Source: Asanoa sp040676615 (GTDB lineage: Bacteria; Actinomycetota; Actinomycetes; Mycobacteriales; Micromonosporaceae). Taken from it: a stretch of DNA of 64,000 bases. Below, piece after piece: positions 1-9,660 of the stretch. Both the position numbers and the translations under genes were made by a program. The notes below the pieces were generated by a model, which saw only the letters and a list, made by a program, of their open reading frames with translations, searched no databases and had not been told where the DNA came from. Within the stretch, counting starts at the first letter, position 1, and every line of letters starts with the position of its first letter. The stretch lies in contig NZ_JBFAPI010000002.1 in assembly GCF_040676615.1 (NCBI RefSeq), positions 310,001-374,000 of the forward strand, written 5' to 3'.

Positions 1-714
1 GACCGAGTTGAGGATGGTCAGCCCGCCGCTGACCATCACCATCGGCAGGATCAGCCGGATCGGGCTCATCCGGATCCGCGGTATCGCGCACAGCAGCGCG
101 AAGCCGATCACGAAGTTGACCAGCACGGTCAACACGTAGGTCAGCACCATCAGCCACACGCCGCCGTCGCCGATCAGCCAGGTGAGCAGGGTCCTGAGCC
201 CGTCGACGGCGCCGACCGAGACGATCAGCATGACGAAGACGATCAAGAGCACACCGATATCGATGATCCGGCGTACGACCAGGTTGCCCGGCTGTTGCTT
301 GAAGCCGTGCACGGCCCGCTGTGACGACCGCAGCGCCTCGACCCAGCCGATGCCGGTGAACACCAGGCCGATCAGGCCGATGATGCCGATCGGCCGGCCG
401 GTGGTCTGCACACCGTTGACCGCGTTCTCGACGCTCTTGATGTCGAGGAACGGCAGGTTGTCGGTGAGGAAGCTGACCACGGCCTCGTTGACGCCGCGGT
501 CGTTGAGCACGAAGCCGAAGGCGGCGTAGCCGACCAGGGCGAACGCGAAGATCGCGAAGAAACCGTAGTAGGCGATCGCCGCGGCCAGCCGACCGCCCAG
601 CACGTAGCCGAACCGGTCGGCGGCCCGCCAGAAGTGGTCGAACGCTCCGGACCGCTCGCGCGCGCGGTCGATGGCCCCGTTGATGCGGGCCTCGAGACGC
701 GCGAAGACGTTCAC
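1..714 (-). CDS. YihY/BrkB-family inner membrane protein (partial, 3' end outside window)
   Basis: Reading the minus strand from a GTG at 714 gives 238 open codons that run off the left edge. The protein starts VNVFARLEARI and has a short amphipathic N-terminus, then the family-typical stretch FWRAADRFGYVLGGRLA followed by AIAYYGFFAIFAFALVGYAAF, and at least four hydrophobic segments. Members are polytopic membrane proteins once annotated as RNase BN; their function is poorly defined. A TAG lies seven codons upstream of the GTG in the same frame, which limits the choice of start. No good Shine-Dalgarno is visible. trpS ends 46 bp upstream on the same strand, so the two may be co-transcribed. 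Confidence 0.75.
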   Translation of the reverse strand, partial: MNVFARLEARINGAIDRARERSGAFDHFWRAADRFGYVLGGRLAAAIAYYGFFAIFAFALVGYAAFGFVLNDRGVNEAVVSFLTDNLPFLDIKSVENAVNGVQTTGRPIGIIGLIGLVFTGIGWVEALRSSQRAVHGFKQQPGNLVVRRIIDIGVLLIVFVMLIVSVGAVDGLRTLLTWLIGDGGVWLMVLTYVLTVLVNFVIGFALLCAIPRIRMSPIRLILPMVMVSGGLTILNSV

Positions 715-760
715 ATGGGCATTCTTGCGGATCTACGCGGACCCGCGCCGCCGGTGTGTG

Positions 761-1786
761 TCAGGCGCCTCTGCTGGGGAAGAAGCCGACCCGCTCGTAG
801 ACCGCGGCCAGCGTCGGCGACGCCACCGCGCGTGCCTTGTCGGCACCCATCGCGAGCAGCTTGTCGAGCTGGGCCGGATCGTCGAGATATCCCTTGGTGC
901 GCTCCTGGATCGGCTTGACGAACTCGGCGACCACCTCGGCGAGGTCTTTCTTGAGGTCGCCGTAGCCCTTGCCCTCGTACGCCAGGACAAGCTCGTCGAT
1001 GGGTCTGCCGCCGAGCACTGAGTAGATCGTCAGCAGGTTGGAGACGCCGGGCTTGGTCGCCGGGTCGTAGATGATCTCGCGACCGGTGTCGGTGACCGCG
1101 GAACGGATCTTCTTGGCCGACTTGGCCGGGTCGTCGAGCAACTCGATGATGCCGGCCGGCGACGAAGACGACTTCGACATCTTGGCGGTCGGCTCCTGCA
1201 GGTCGGTGATCTTCGCGGTGTCGCGCACGATGAACGGCGCGGGCAACGTGAAGGTCTTCCCGAACTGGGTGTTGAACCGGCCGGCCAGGTCGCGGGTCAG
1301 CTCGAGGTGCTGGCGCTGGTCCTCACCCACCGGCACGGCGTCGGCCTGGTAGAGCAGGATGTCGGCCGCCTGGAGGATCGGGTAGGTGAACAGGCCGACG
1401 CTCGCCCGGTCGGCGCCCTGCTTGGCCGACTTGTCCTTGAACTGCACCATCCGGCTGGCCTCGCCGAAGCCGGTGATGCAGCTCAGCACCCACGACAGCA
1501 TCGGGTGCTCGGGCACCTGCGACTGCACGAAGAGGGTGCACCGCTCGGGGTCGAGGCCGAGCGCGAGCAGTTGCGCGGCGGAGACCCGGCTGCGGGCGCG
1601 GAGCACCGCCGGGTCGTGGCCGCCCGTGATCGCGTGCAGGTCGACCACGCAGTAAAAGGCGTCGTGGGTGTCCTGCAACGCCACCCACTGGCGGACCGCT
1701 CCCAGGTAGTTGCCCATGTGGAAGGAGTCGGCGGTCGGCTGGATGCCGGAGAGCACCCGGGGCCGGGCGGTGGGAGCGTCGGACAT
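761..1786 (-). CDS. trpS: tryptophanyl-tRNA synthetase
   Basis: Class I aminoacyl-tRNA synthetase that charges tRNA-Trp. The 341-residue product has the HIGH-equivalent HMGN at residues 23-26 (in TADSFHMGNYLGA) and an intact KMSKS at 202-206. GEDQRQHLELTRDLA at about 154-168 is typical of bacterial TrpRS. The ATG at 1786 (MSDAPTARPRV) is chosen over a longer open frame because family similarity begins at RVLSGIQPT. It diverges from the ECF sigma gene, with 85 bp between the starts. Length fits the family (about 330-350 residues). Confidence 0.95.
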   Translation of the reverse strand: MSDAPTARPRVLSGIQPTADSFHMGNYLGAVRQWVALQDTHDAFYCVVDLHAITGGHDPAVLRARSRVSAAQLLALGLDPERCTLFVQSQVPEHPMLSWVLSCITGFGEASRMVQFKDKSAKQGADRASVGLFTYPILQAADILLYQADAVPVGEDQRQHLELTRDLAGRFNTQFGKTFTLPAPFIVRDTAKITDLQEPTAKMSKSSSSPAGIIELLDDPAKSAKKIRSAVTDTGREIIYDPATKPGVSNLLTIYSVLGGRPIDELVLAYEGKGYGDLKKDLAEVVAEFVKPIQERTKGYLDDPAQLDKLLAMGADKARAVASPTLAAVYERVGFFPSRGA

Positions 1787-1871
1787 GCCGGCAATTCTGC
1801 CAGCTCTCTCTGGGAACCCCACCGGCCCCTCGGAACTCGTACGGTGTGGCCAGTAACGGAGAGGACGGCGA

Positions 1872-2396
1872 TTGGCGCGCGACCGGGGCACGACCGACCA
1901 GGCGATGGAAGAGCTCTACCACGCCTGTTATCGGCGTCTGGTCGCGCAGGTCTACGCGTTCACCAGCGATCTGACGGAGGCGCAAGACGTGGTGCAGGAG
2001 GCGTTCGCCCGGGCCATCGCCCGGCCGCGGGGTCTCGCCGACGTCGACAACCCCGAGGCCTGGTTGCGCACGGTGGCCGTCAACGTCGTCCGCCGGCGCT
2101 GGCGGCGGCGCAAGCTGCTCGACACGATCATGCTGCGCGACCGGCCGGTGGCGCAGACGGTCGAGCCGGCGCCCGGGCCCGAGCGCGCCGACCTGCGCCA
2201 GGCGCTCGCCACGCTGCCGGCCGGCTTCCGCGAGGTGGTCGTCCTGCACTACTACGCCGACCTGCCGGTCGACGAGATCGCCGCGTTGCTCGGCGTGCCC
2301 GCCGGCACGGTCAAGTCGCGGCTGTCCCGGGCCCGCACGGCGCTGGCCGGCCAGCTCGACGGCTACCGGACGGAGGTGACCCGTGCCCGATCTTGA
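1872..2396 (+). CDS. RNA polymerase ECF-type sigma factor (sigma-70 family)
   Basis: A 174-residue sigma factor with only regions 2 and 4. Region 2 (about 12-80) contains DVVQEAFARA and NPEAWLRTVAVNVVRRRWRR; region 4 (about 115-165) contains ATLPAGFREVVVLHYYADLPVDEIA and the HTH GVPAGTVKSRLSRAR. The start is a TTG preceded by GGAGAGG, about 7 nt away; no better in-frame ATG or GTG precedes the conserved region. It overlaps the downstream gene by 14 bp, so the pair is translationally coupled. Such sigma factors respond to envelope or extracellular signals through a paired membrane protein; the specific signal here is unknown. Confidence 0.9.
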   Translation: MARDRGTTDQAMEELYHACYRRLVAQVYAFTSDLTEAQDVVQEAFARAIARPRGLADVDNPEAWLRTVAVNVVRRRWRRRKLLDTIMLRDRPVAQTVEPAPGPERADLRQALATLPAGFREVVVLHYYADLPVDEIAALLGVPAGTVKSRLSRARTALAGQLDGYRTEVTRARS

Positions 2397-3600
2397 CAAC
2401 CGGCTCGCCCGGTCCCGCACCGCCCTGCTCGACGAGATCGAGCAGCCACCGCTGGCCGACGTCCGTCGCCGCGCGCGCCGCATCCGGCGCCGCCGTTCCA
2501 CCGCCGCCGGCGCCACGGTGCTCGCCCTGCTCGCTGTGATCGGCATCGGTGCCCGGCCCTGGCAGCACGACAGCACGCCCGACATCACCGCGACCAGGCC
2601 GCCGGCGATCGCCCCGGTCTACCAGGGCGGCGGCATCAAGATCACCGGTCTGTCGCCCGATCCCGTCCTCAGCCTCGACGGCGCCATCGCCGACGTGGAG
2701 TTCACCGACCCCCAGCACGGCGTCGCCGCGGCCGGCTGCGACAAGGAATGCCCTCCGCTGGCCAGCACCGCCGACGGCGGCGTGCACTGGCAGGAGGTCG
2801 CGCAGTCGCCGAGCGGTGCCGGGCTGACCGACGTGATCGCCTTCCCCGGCGGTCGCTGGCTCCTGCGCGGCACCGATCTCTACTGGGCATCGGCCGACGC
2901 GACCCGGTGGCACATCGTCACGCCGCCGACGCAAACCTCCCGAGCCTCGATCGGCAAGGGCGAACTGCCCCAGGCCGAGCAGCCCGCCGGGCGGGTGATC
3001 GTGGTCAGTCCCGACCGCGGTCCGCTCGGTCCGCTCGCGCACCAGCCCGGCCTCGCCGTCCGCTGGGTGGCGCCGGCACCGGCCGGCGACGGCGCCTGGT
3101 GGGTCGGCGGTCTCGACGGCGCCGCCCCGGCGGTCGCGGTCAGCCACGACTCCGGCCGCACGTGGAAGAAGACGACCCTGCCCGAGCCGGCCACCGCGAC
3201 CGACACCGTCGCCGTCAGCACCCTGGGCAGCGAGGTCTACGCGGTGGCCCGCAACGAGGCGGGCGAGGTGCTCGGGATCTACCACTCCACCGACGGTCGC
3301 GGCTTCGCGGCGACCTACCTGCCGGCTTCCACCGGCGGGCAGGAAACGCCGACACGGTTCACCGGCGACCCGGTGCCGCTGCTCGACGGCCGGCTCCTGC
3401 TCGTGCGGCCGCTCGGCACGCCGAGCTCGTGGTGGGTGAGCGAAGACGCGGGGGCCACCTTCACCCCGGTGGCCGGCCTGCCCGCGGTCGGTTCGATCCG
3501 CCGCACCTACGCCGGCTACGTCGCCTACCGCCTGTTCGACGACACCTGGGCGGCGTTCTCCACCGACGGCGCCGACTGGCAGAAGCTCCAGGTCTACTAG
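2383..3600 (+). CDS. membrane-anchored BNR/sialidase-like beta-propeller protein, partner of ECF sigma factor
   Basis: A 405-residue protein with a short basic cytoplasmic segment (1-39, rich in RRRARRIRRRR), one membrane segment at about 40-57, and an outer domain of about 340 residues. That domain repeats Asp-box-like elements (STADGGVHW, SHDSGRTWKK, HSTDGRGF, SEDAGATF, STDGADWQK), as in BNR/sialidase-type propellers. Its position suggests a sensor for the sigma factor, but the roughly 40-residue cytoplasmic part is too short for, and lacks, the HxxxCxxC of zinc anti-sigma domains. It ends convergently with the CBS-domain gene, sharing CTAG at 3597-3600. Sensory role is inference. Confidence 0.8.
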   Translation: MPDLDNRLARSRTALLDEIEQPPLADVRRRARRIRRRRSTAAGATVLALLAVIGIGARPWQHDSTPDITATRPPAIAPVYQGGGIKITGLSPDPVLSLDGAIADVEFTDPQHGVAAAGCDKECPPLASTADGGVHWQEVAQSPSGAGLTDVIAFPGGRWLLRGTDLYWASADATRWHIVTPPTQTSRASIGKGELPQAEQPAGRVIVVSPDRGPLGPLAHQPGLAVRWVAPAPAGDGAWWVGGLDGAAPAVAVSHDSGRTWKKTTLPEPATATDTVAVSTLGSEVYAVARNEAGEVLGIYHSTDGRGFAATYLPASTGGQETPTRFTGDPVPLLDGRLLLVRPLGTPSSWWVSEDAGATFTPVAGLPAVGSIRRTYAGYVAYRLFDDTWAAFSTDGADWQKLQVY

Positions 3601-4625
3601 TCGCGCGCGGTGGCCCGCTCGGTGGCCGGCTCCCGGCGGGGCGGCAGCATCGGCATCGGGATGGTCGCGATCACCTGGACCGGTGGCGGTTCGACCACGC
3701 GGATGGCGACCCGGGCGACGCGGCGCCCGTCGAGTTCGAGCACCCGCAGCACCCAGCCTTCGTCGGCGCCCTTCTCGGCGGCCGGCACCGGCGCCTCGTC
3801 GCCGACCCGGGGCACCCGGCCCAGGCGGGCCATCACATAGCCGCCGACCGTCTCGTAGGGTCCGGGCGGCAGGTCGAACCCCGCGCGCTCGGCGAAGTCG
3901 GCCAGGTTGAGCCGGCCGTCGAGATCGGTCGGGCGGCCGGGCACCGGGTCGGGCTCGATGTCGTACTCGTCGTGGATCTCGCCGACCACCTCTTCGATCA
4001 GGTCTTCGAGCGTGACGATGCCGGCGGTGCCGCCGTACTCGTCTATCACCACGGCCAGGTGGTGCCGCTCGCGGCGCATCTCGCTGAGCGCCACCAGCAC
4101 CCGCTTGCTGGCCGGGATCCGCTTCACCTCGCGGGTCAGCTCGCCGATCGTCACCCGGCCGTCGCCCTCCGGGCGGATCAGCAGGTCGCGCAGGTGCACG
4201 AAACCGACGACGTCGTCGTGGGTGCCGTCGACCACGGGATAGCGGGTGTGCGTCTGTTCGCGTACCCGATGGGCGGCGTCGGCCAGGGTGAGTCCCGCGG
4301 ACAGGAACATCACCTCGGTACGCGGCCGCATCACCTCGCGCACCATGGTGTCGCGCGCGACCAGCACCTCGTCGATGATCCGGCGTTCGACCGGGTCGAG
4401 GCGGGTGTTGGCGGCGACCAGGTCGCGCAGGTCAGCCTCGCTGATCTGCTCGCGGCCGGAGGACGGGTCGGCGCCGAGCGCGGCCGTCAGCCCGTCGGCG
4501 GTGCGCACCACGAGACGGGCGAGCCGCCGGGCGACCGGTCCTGGATTCCGCTGGGGACGCCCCGCCGGAAAACGCCGACGGGGCCCGGCTGTGCCGGGTT
4601 GACTAGCAGCGGGCCCTGCCTGCAT
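3597..4625 (-). CDS. hemolysin-family CBS/CorC_HlyC protein lacking the DUF21 membrane domain
   Basis: 342 residues. A tandem CBS pair spans about 95-215 (VMRPRTEVMFL, then HHLAVVIDEYGGTAGIVTLEDLIEE) and a CorC_HlyC domain about 235-320. These proteins normally carry a DUF21/CNNM four-helix membrane domain of about 180 residues before the CBS pair and are linked to divalent cation transport. Here only the linker after DUF21 (LARLVVRTADGLTAALGADP) remains; residues 1-28 are low complexity, and their DNA contains the hairpin CCCGGC-TGT-GCCGGG at 4584-4598. It is therefore probably 5'-truncated or a soluble form, and the true start may be further in. It diverges from galK. Confidence 0.8.
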   Translation of the reverse strand: MQAGPAASQPGTAGPRRRFPAGRPQRNPGPVARRLARLVVRTADGLTAALGADPSSGREQISEADLRDLVAANTRLDPVERRIIDEVLVARDTMVREVMRPRTEVMFLSAGLTLADAAHRVREQTHTRYPVVDGTHDDVVGFVHLRDLLIRPEGDGRVTIGELTREVKRIPASKRVLVALSEMRRERHHLAVVIDEYGGTAGIVTLEDLIEEVVGEIHDEYDIEPDPVPGRPTDLDGRLNLADFAERAGFDLPPGPYETVGGYVMARLGRVPRVGDEAPVPAAEKGADEGWVLRVLELDGRRVARVAIRVVEPPPVQVIATIPMPMLPPRREPATERATARD

Positions 4626-4684
4626 GCAGCGATCGTAGACACGTCCCGCTCCTCGCGCCGAACGCTTGTGATGGGATGCAGCCC

Positions 4685-5832
<1,148 letters not shown>

Positions 5833-5836
<4 letters not shown>

Positions 5837-6555
5837 CCCTGCCGCGCCGCTATCCCCTGACGTCGGCCGTCTTCGTCGTGACGGCGGTGCCCAGCCTGCT
5901 CCAGTTCGCGTTCCCGTCGGTGCTCACGACGTTGCAGCGCACCCCGGCCATCCGCGACGGCGAGGTCTGGCGGCTGGTCACCTCGCTCGTCGTGCAGGAC
6001 GGCGGCTGGTTCGGCACGATCTCCAACCTGTTCTTCCTGGTGGTGGTCGGCTCGCTAGCCGAACTGGTGCTGCGCCGCTGGCTCTGGGCGGTGTGCTACT
6101 TCGGCTTCGGCCTGGTGGCCGAGGTGATCGCGGTCGTCTGGCAGCCGACGGGCGGCGGCAATTCGATCGCCATCTGCGGCCTGGCCGGCGCCCTGACGGT
6201 CGCGCTGCTGACCCGGCCGCTGCGCGCCAGCGCCGCCTGGCGGTCGGACGCGCTCGGCGAGGCACTCCACCCGCGCCACCTGTGGATGCCGGCCGGCGTG
6301 GCCTGGTGGTCGGTGGCGCTGCTCGGCACCGCCTCGGTGGTGGCCCTCTACATCGGCGTAGCGGCCGGCGCGGCCGTGCAGGTCGCCCTCATCGCGGGCG
6401 GCCAGCAGGGCCGCGGCAACCGGACGCTCGGCCGCGTCGTCGGGGCCGGCGCGCTCGCGGTGGGCATGGCCCTGACCGGCCTGCGCAACATCCACGGGCC
6501 GCCACTGCTCCTCGGCGCCGCCCTCACCTTCGCGGCCGCCCGCCGCCGCGCGTAG
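5833..6555 (+). CDS. rhomboid-like intramembrane serine protease homologue
   Basis: The GTG start overlaps the galK TGA (GTGA), giving a 240-residue protein with about six membrane segments. The candidate catalytic serine lies in GGGNSIAICGLAGAL (the rhomboid GxSx region, with Asn before Ser), and a late-helix histidine lies in NIHGPPLLLGA, as in rhomboid Ser-His dyads. The consensus is loose, so it may be an inactive rhomboid-fold protein. Translational coupling to galK is clear from the overlap, but no functional link is evident. No substrate can be proposed. Confidence 0.7.
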
Positions 6556-6603
6556 TCGCTGCCCAACGCGGATCCTGGTAAAGCGGCCCCGATTGGGCCT
6601 TGG

Positions 6604-7890
6604 TCAGCTCGCTTCGACGATCATGCCGGCGGCGACCGTGCGGTTGGTGGCCTCGTCGACCAGGATGAAGCCGCCCGTTGTGCGGTTGCGGCGGTATTCG
6701 TCGGCGAGCAGCGGCGCGGTCGTGCGGAGCTTGAGGCGGCCGATCTCGTTGAGCCGCAACTCGCCGGCCTCCTCGTCGCGGTGCAGGGAGTTGACGTCGA
6801 GGCGGTAGTGCAGGTCGCGGACGACCGTGCGGACCGAGCGGGTCGTGTGCTTGAGCGCGTACTTGCCGCCCACCCGCAACGGCTTGGTCTCGTCCATCCA
6901 GCAGACCATCGCCTCGATGTCCTGCGCGACGGCCGGCGCGTTGTTGGGTCGGCAGATCATGTCGCCGCGGGAGATGTCGATCTCGTCTTCCAGGCGGACC
7001 GTCACCGACATCGGCGGGAACGCCTCGGTGACCGGGCCGTCGGCGGTGTCGATCGCCGCGATCCGGCTGGTCAGGCCGGACGGCAGCACCATCACCTCGT
7101 CGCCGGGCTTGAGCACCCCGGACGCCACCTGGCCCGCGTAGCCGCGGTAGTCGGTCACCGTGGTCGACTGTGGACGGATCACGTACTGCACCGGGAAGCG
7201 CACGTCGACCAGGTTGCGGTCGGAGGCGATGTGCACGCGCTCCAGGTGGTGCAGCAGCGACGGGCCCTCGTACCAGGGCATGTTGTCCGATCGTGAGGCG
7301 ATGTTGTCGCCCTTGAGCGCCGAGATCGGGACCACCGACAGGTCGGGAGCCTCGAGCTTGGCCGCGAACGCGGTGAACTCGTCGGCGATCCGCTCGTAGA
7401 CCTCTTGCGACCAGTCGACCAGGTCCATCTTGTTGACGCAGAGCACCAGGTGCGGCACGCGCAGCAGCGAGCACAGGAACGCGTGCCGGCGGGACTGCTC
7501 GACCAGGCCCTTGCGCGCGTCGACCAGGATCAGCGCCAGGTCGGCGGTGGACGCACCGGTCACCATGTTGCGGGTGTACTGGATGTGCCCGGGCGTGTCG
7601 GCGATGATGAACTTGCGCCGCGGCGTGGCGAAGTAGCGGTAGGCGACGTCGATCGTGATGCCCTGCTCGCGCTCGGCCCGCAGGCCGTCGGTGAGCAGCG
7701 CCAGGTTGGTGTATTCGTCGCCGCGGGCCGCGCTGACCGCCTCGACGGCGGCGAGCTGGTCGGTGAAGAGCGACTTGGTGTCGTAGAGCAGCCGGCCGAT
7801 CAGCGTCGACTTGCCGTCGTCGACGCTGCCCGCGGTCGCGAACCGGAGCAGGTCCATGGTGCGCTGCTCGGTGGAAGTCGGCGCCGACAT
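6604..7890 (-). CDS. cysN: sulfate adenylyltransferase large subunit (GTPase)
   Basis: Regulatory GTPase of ATP sulfurylase; it couples GTP hydrolysis to formation of adenosine 5'-phosphosulfate by CysD. The P-loop GSVDDGKST is at 21-29, switch I area EREQGITIDVAYRYF, G3 DTPGH, G4 NKMD, followed by EF-Tu-like beta-barrel domains. The 428 residues fit a stand-alone CysN without a fused CysC kinase. The ATG at 7890 shares its A with the cysD stop (TGATG), so the two are translationally coupled. A much longer in-frame ORF upstream is antisense-type shadow of cysD. Confidence 0.95.
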   Translation of the reverse strand: MSAPTSTEQRTMDLLRFATAGSVDDGKSTLIGRLLYDTKSLFTDQLAAVEAVSAARGDEYTNLALLTDGLRAEREQGITIDVAYRYFATPRRKFIIADTPGHIQYTRNMVTGASTADLALILVDARKGLVEQSRRHAFLCSLLRVPHLVLCVNKMDLVDWSQEVYERIADEFTAFAAKLEAPDLSVVPISALKGDNIASRSDNMPWYEGPSLLHHLERVHIASDRNLVDVRFPVQYVIRPQSTTVTDYRGYAGQVASGVLKPGDEVMVLPSGLTSRIAAIDTADGPVTEAFPPMSVTVRLEDEIDISRGDMICRPNNAPAVAQDIEAMVCWMDETKPLRVGGKYALKHTTRSVRTVVRDLHYRLDVNSLHRDEEAGELRLNEIGRLKLRTTAPLLADEYRRNRTTGGFILVDEATNRTVAAGMIVEAS

Positions 7891-8795
7891 CAGAAGTAGC
7901 CCTCTCGCTTGCGGTCTTCCATGGCCGCCTCGCTGACCCGGTCGTCGCCGCGGGTGGCACCCCGCTCGGTGATCCGGGTGGCGGCGACCTCGTCGATCAC
8001 CTTTTCGACGGTGTCGGCGGCGGACTCGACCGCCGCCGTGCACGACGCGTCGCCGACCGTGCGGTAGCGCACCTTGGCCGTGAACGGCTGTTCGGCGCCG
8101 CGCGGCTGGATGAACTCGTTGACCGCGTAGAGCATGCCGTCGCGGGACAGCACCGTCCGCTCGTGCGCGTAGTAGATCGACGGCAGGTCGAGGCGCTCCT
8201 GCTGGATGTAGTGCCAGACGTCGAGTTCGGTCCAGTTGGACAGCGGGAACACCCGGATCGACTCGCCCACGTGGTGCCGGCCGTTGTAGAGCGACCACAA
8301 CTCGGGACGCTGGTTCTTGGGGTCCCACTGGCCGAACTCGTCGCGGAAGCTGAACATCCGCTCCTTGGCGCGGGCCTTCTCCTCGTCGCGCCGGGCGCCG
8401 CCGAAGAGCGCGTCGAAGCGGTATTTCTCCACCGCATCGAGCAGCACCGGGGTCTGGATGCGGTTGCGCATCCCGTCGGCCGACTCGACCACCAGGCCCG
8501 ACTCGATCGCCTCGGGCACGCTGGCGACCAGCAGGTGCAGGCCCAACTCGGCGACCCGGCGGTCACGGAAGGTGATCACCTCGGGGAAGTTGTGACCGGT
8601 GTCGACATGCATCACCGGGAACGGGATTCGCGCCGGCGCGAACGCCTTCTCGGCGAGCCGGAGCATCACGATCGAGTCCTTGCCGCCGGAGAAGAGCAGC
8701 ACGGGGCGCTCCAACTCGGCGACGACCTCGCGCATGACGAAGATGCTCTCCGCCTCGAGCGCCGCGAGGTGGGAGACCCGGTAGGCCGGCGGCAT
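7890..8795 (-). CDS. cysD: sulfate adenylyltransferase small subunit
   Basis: Catalytic ATP sulfurylase subunit, which makes APS from ATP and sulfate in assimilatory sulfate reduction. 301 residues of the PAPS-reductase/N-type ATP pyrophosphatase fold, with PP-loop SGGKDSIVML near residue 36, GHNFPEVITFRD, GGARRDEEKARAKER, and the C-terminal signature RKREGYF. Upstream on the same strand is cysQ (51 bp) and downstream is cysN (1-base overlap), making a cysQ-cysD-cysN unit. No cysH or cysC is in view. Confidence 0.95.
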   Translation of the reverse strand: MPPAYRVSHLAALEAESIFVMREVVAELERPVLLFSGGKDSIVMLRLAEKAFAPARIPFPVMHVDTGHNFPEVITFRDRRVAELGLHLLVASVPEAIESGLVVESADGMRNRIQTPVLLDAVEKYRFDALFGGARRDEEKARAKERMFSFRDEFGQWDPKNQRPELWSLYNGRHHVGESIRVFPLSNWTELDVWHYIQQERLDLPSIYYAHERTVLSRDGMLYAVNEFIQPRGAEQPFTAKVRYRTVGDASCTAAVESAADTVEKVIDEVAATRITERGATRGDDRVSEAAMEDRKREGYF

Positions 8796-8846
8796 GGAAC
8801 CCCTTCGAAATTGTCTAGTGGATAACTAGGTTTTTCCGGAGCGACT

Positions 8847-9641
8847 CTACCCCGGGATGTGTTGCCGCAGCGCCGCGAGCAACCGTGGGGCCAGATCCTT
8901 GCGACAGACCACCAGATCTGGGAGCCGGGGATCGGTCTCGTTGTATTTCAGCGCAGATCCGTCGATCCGGGAAGCGTGCAGACCGGTGGCCGTCGCCACA
9001 GCGACCGGTGCCGCGGAGTCCCACTCGTACTGCCCACCGGCGTGCACGTAGGCGTCGACCTCGCCACCGACGACCGCGGCGATCTTCACGCCGGCCGAGC
9101 CCATCGGCACCAGTTCGGCATCGAGCCCGGCGGCCAGGTCGGCCAGGAAGGCCGGGGGCCGGCTGCGGCTCGCGGCCAGGCGCAAACGAGGATGCGGACC
9201 CATCGGCGGGTACGTGGGTGGGAAGTCGGTCGCCAGGGTCCGGTGCTGTGCCGGGATCGCGACCGCGCCGGCGAGCAGCTTGTGCGGGCTGGTGCCGTGC
9301 CGGCCCCAGAGGGCGACGTGCACCGCCCAGTCGTCGCGGCCCTCCTCGGAGAACTCGCGGGTGCCGTCGAGCGGGTCGACGATCCAGACCCGCTCGGCGC
9401 CCAGCCGGTCGGCCGCGGTGCCGGCGGACCTGGCTTCCTTGTCTTCCTCGGACAGCACCGCGTCGGCCGGCCGCCAGCGGGCCAGTTCGGTGCGCATCAG
9501 CTCGTGTGACAGCTTGTCACCGGCCGCCTTCAGGGCGTGCGGGTCGGCGAAGCCGACCTCGGCCCGGGTGCGCATCAGCAGTTCACCGGCGCGCCCGGCC
9601 AGCCAGCGGGCGAACGCGCCGTCGATCACCGGCGGAGTCAT
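8847..9641 (-). CDS. cysQ: 3'(2'),5'-bisphosphate nucleotidase (CysQ-like, inositol monophosphatase family)
   Basis: 264-residue member of the Li+-sensitive Mg2+-dependent phosphatase family. The metal-binding motifs are EEDKEARS, WIVDPLDGTREF (the DPxDGT hallmark) and WDSAAPVAVATATGL. CysQ removes the 3' phosphate from PAP(S), the by-product of sulfate activation, which fits its place just before cysDN. An inositol-phosphate substrate cannot be excluded from sequence. The ATG at 9641 follows GAGGAGAC, a good ribosome-binding site. Confidence 0.9.
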   Translation of the reverse strand: MTPPVIDGAFARWLAGRAGELLMRTRAEVGFADPHALKAAGDKLSHELMRTELARWRPADAVLSEEDKEARSAGTAADRLGAERVWIVDPLDGTREFSEEGRDDWAVHVALWGRHGTSPHKLLAGAVAIPAQHRTLATDFPPTYPPMGPHPRLRLAASRSRPPAFLADLAAGLDAELVPMGSAGVKIAAVVGGEVDAYVHAGGQYEWDSAAPVAVATATGLHASRIDGSALKYNETDPRLPDLVVCRKDLAPRLLAALRQHIPG

Positions 9642-9660
9642 GAGGGGTGTCTCCTCGTTG

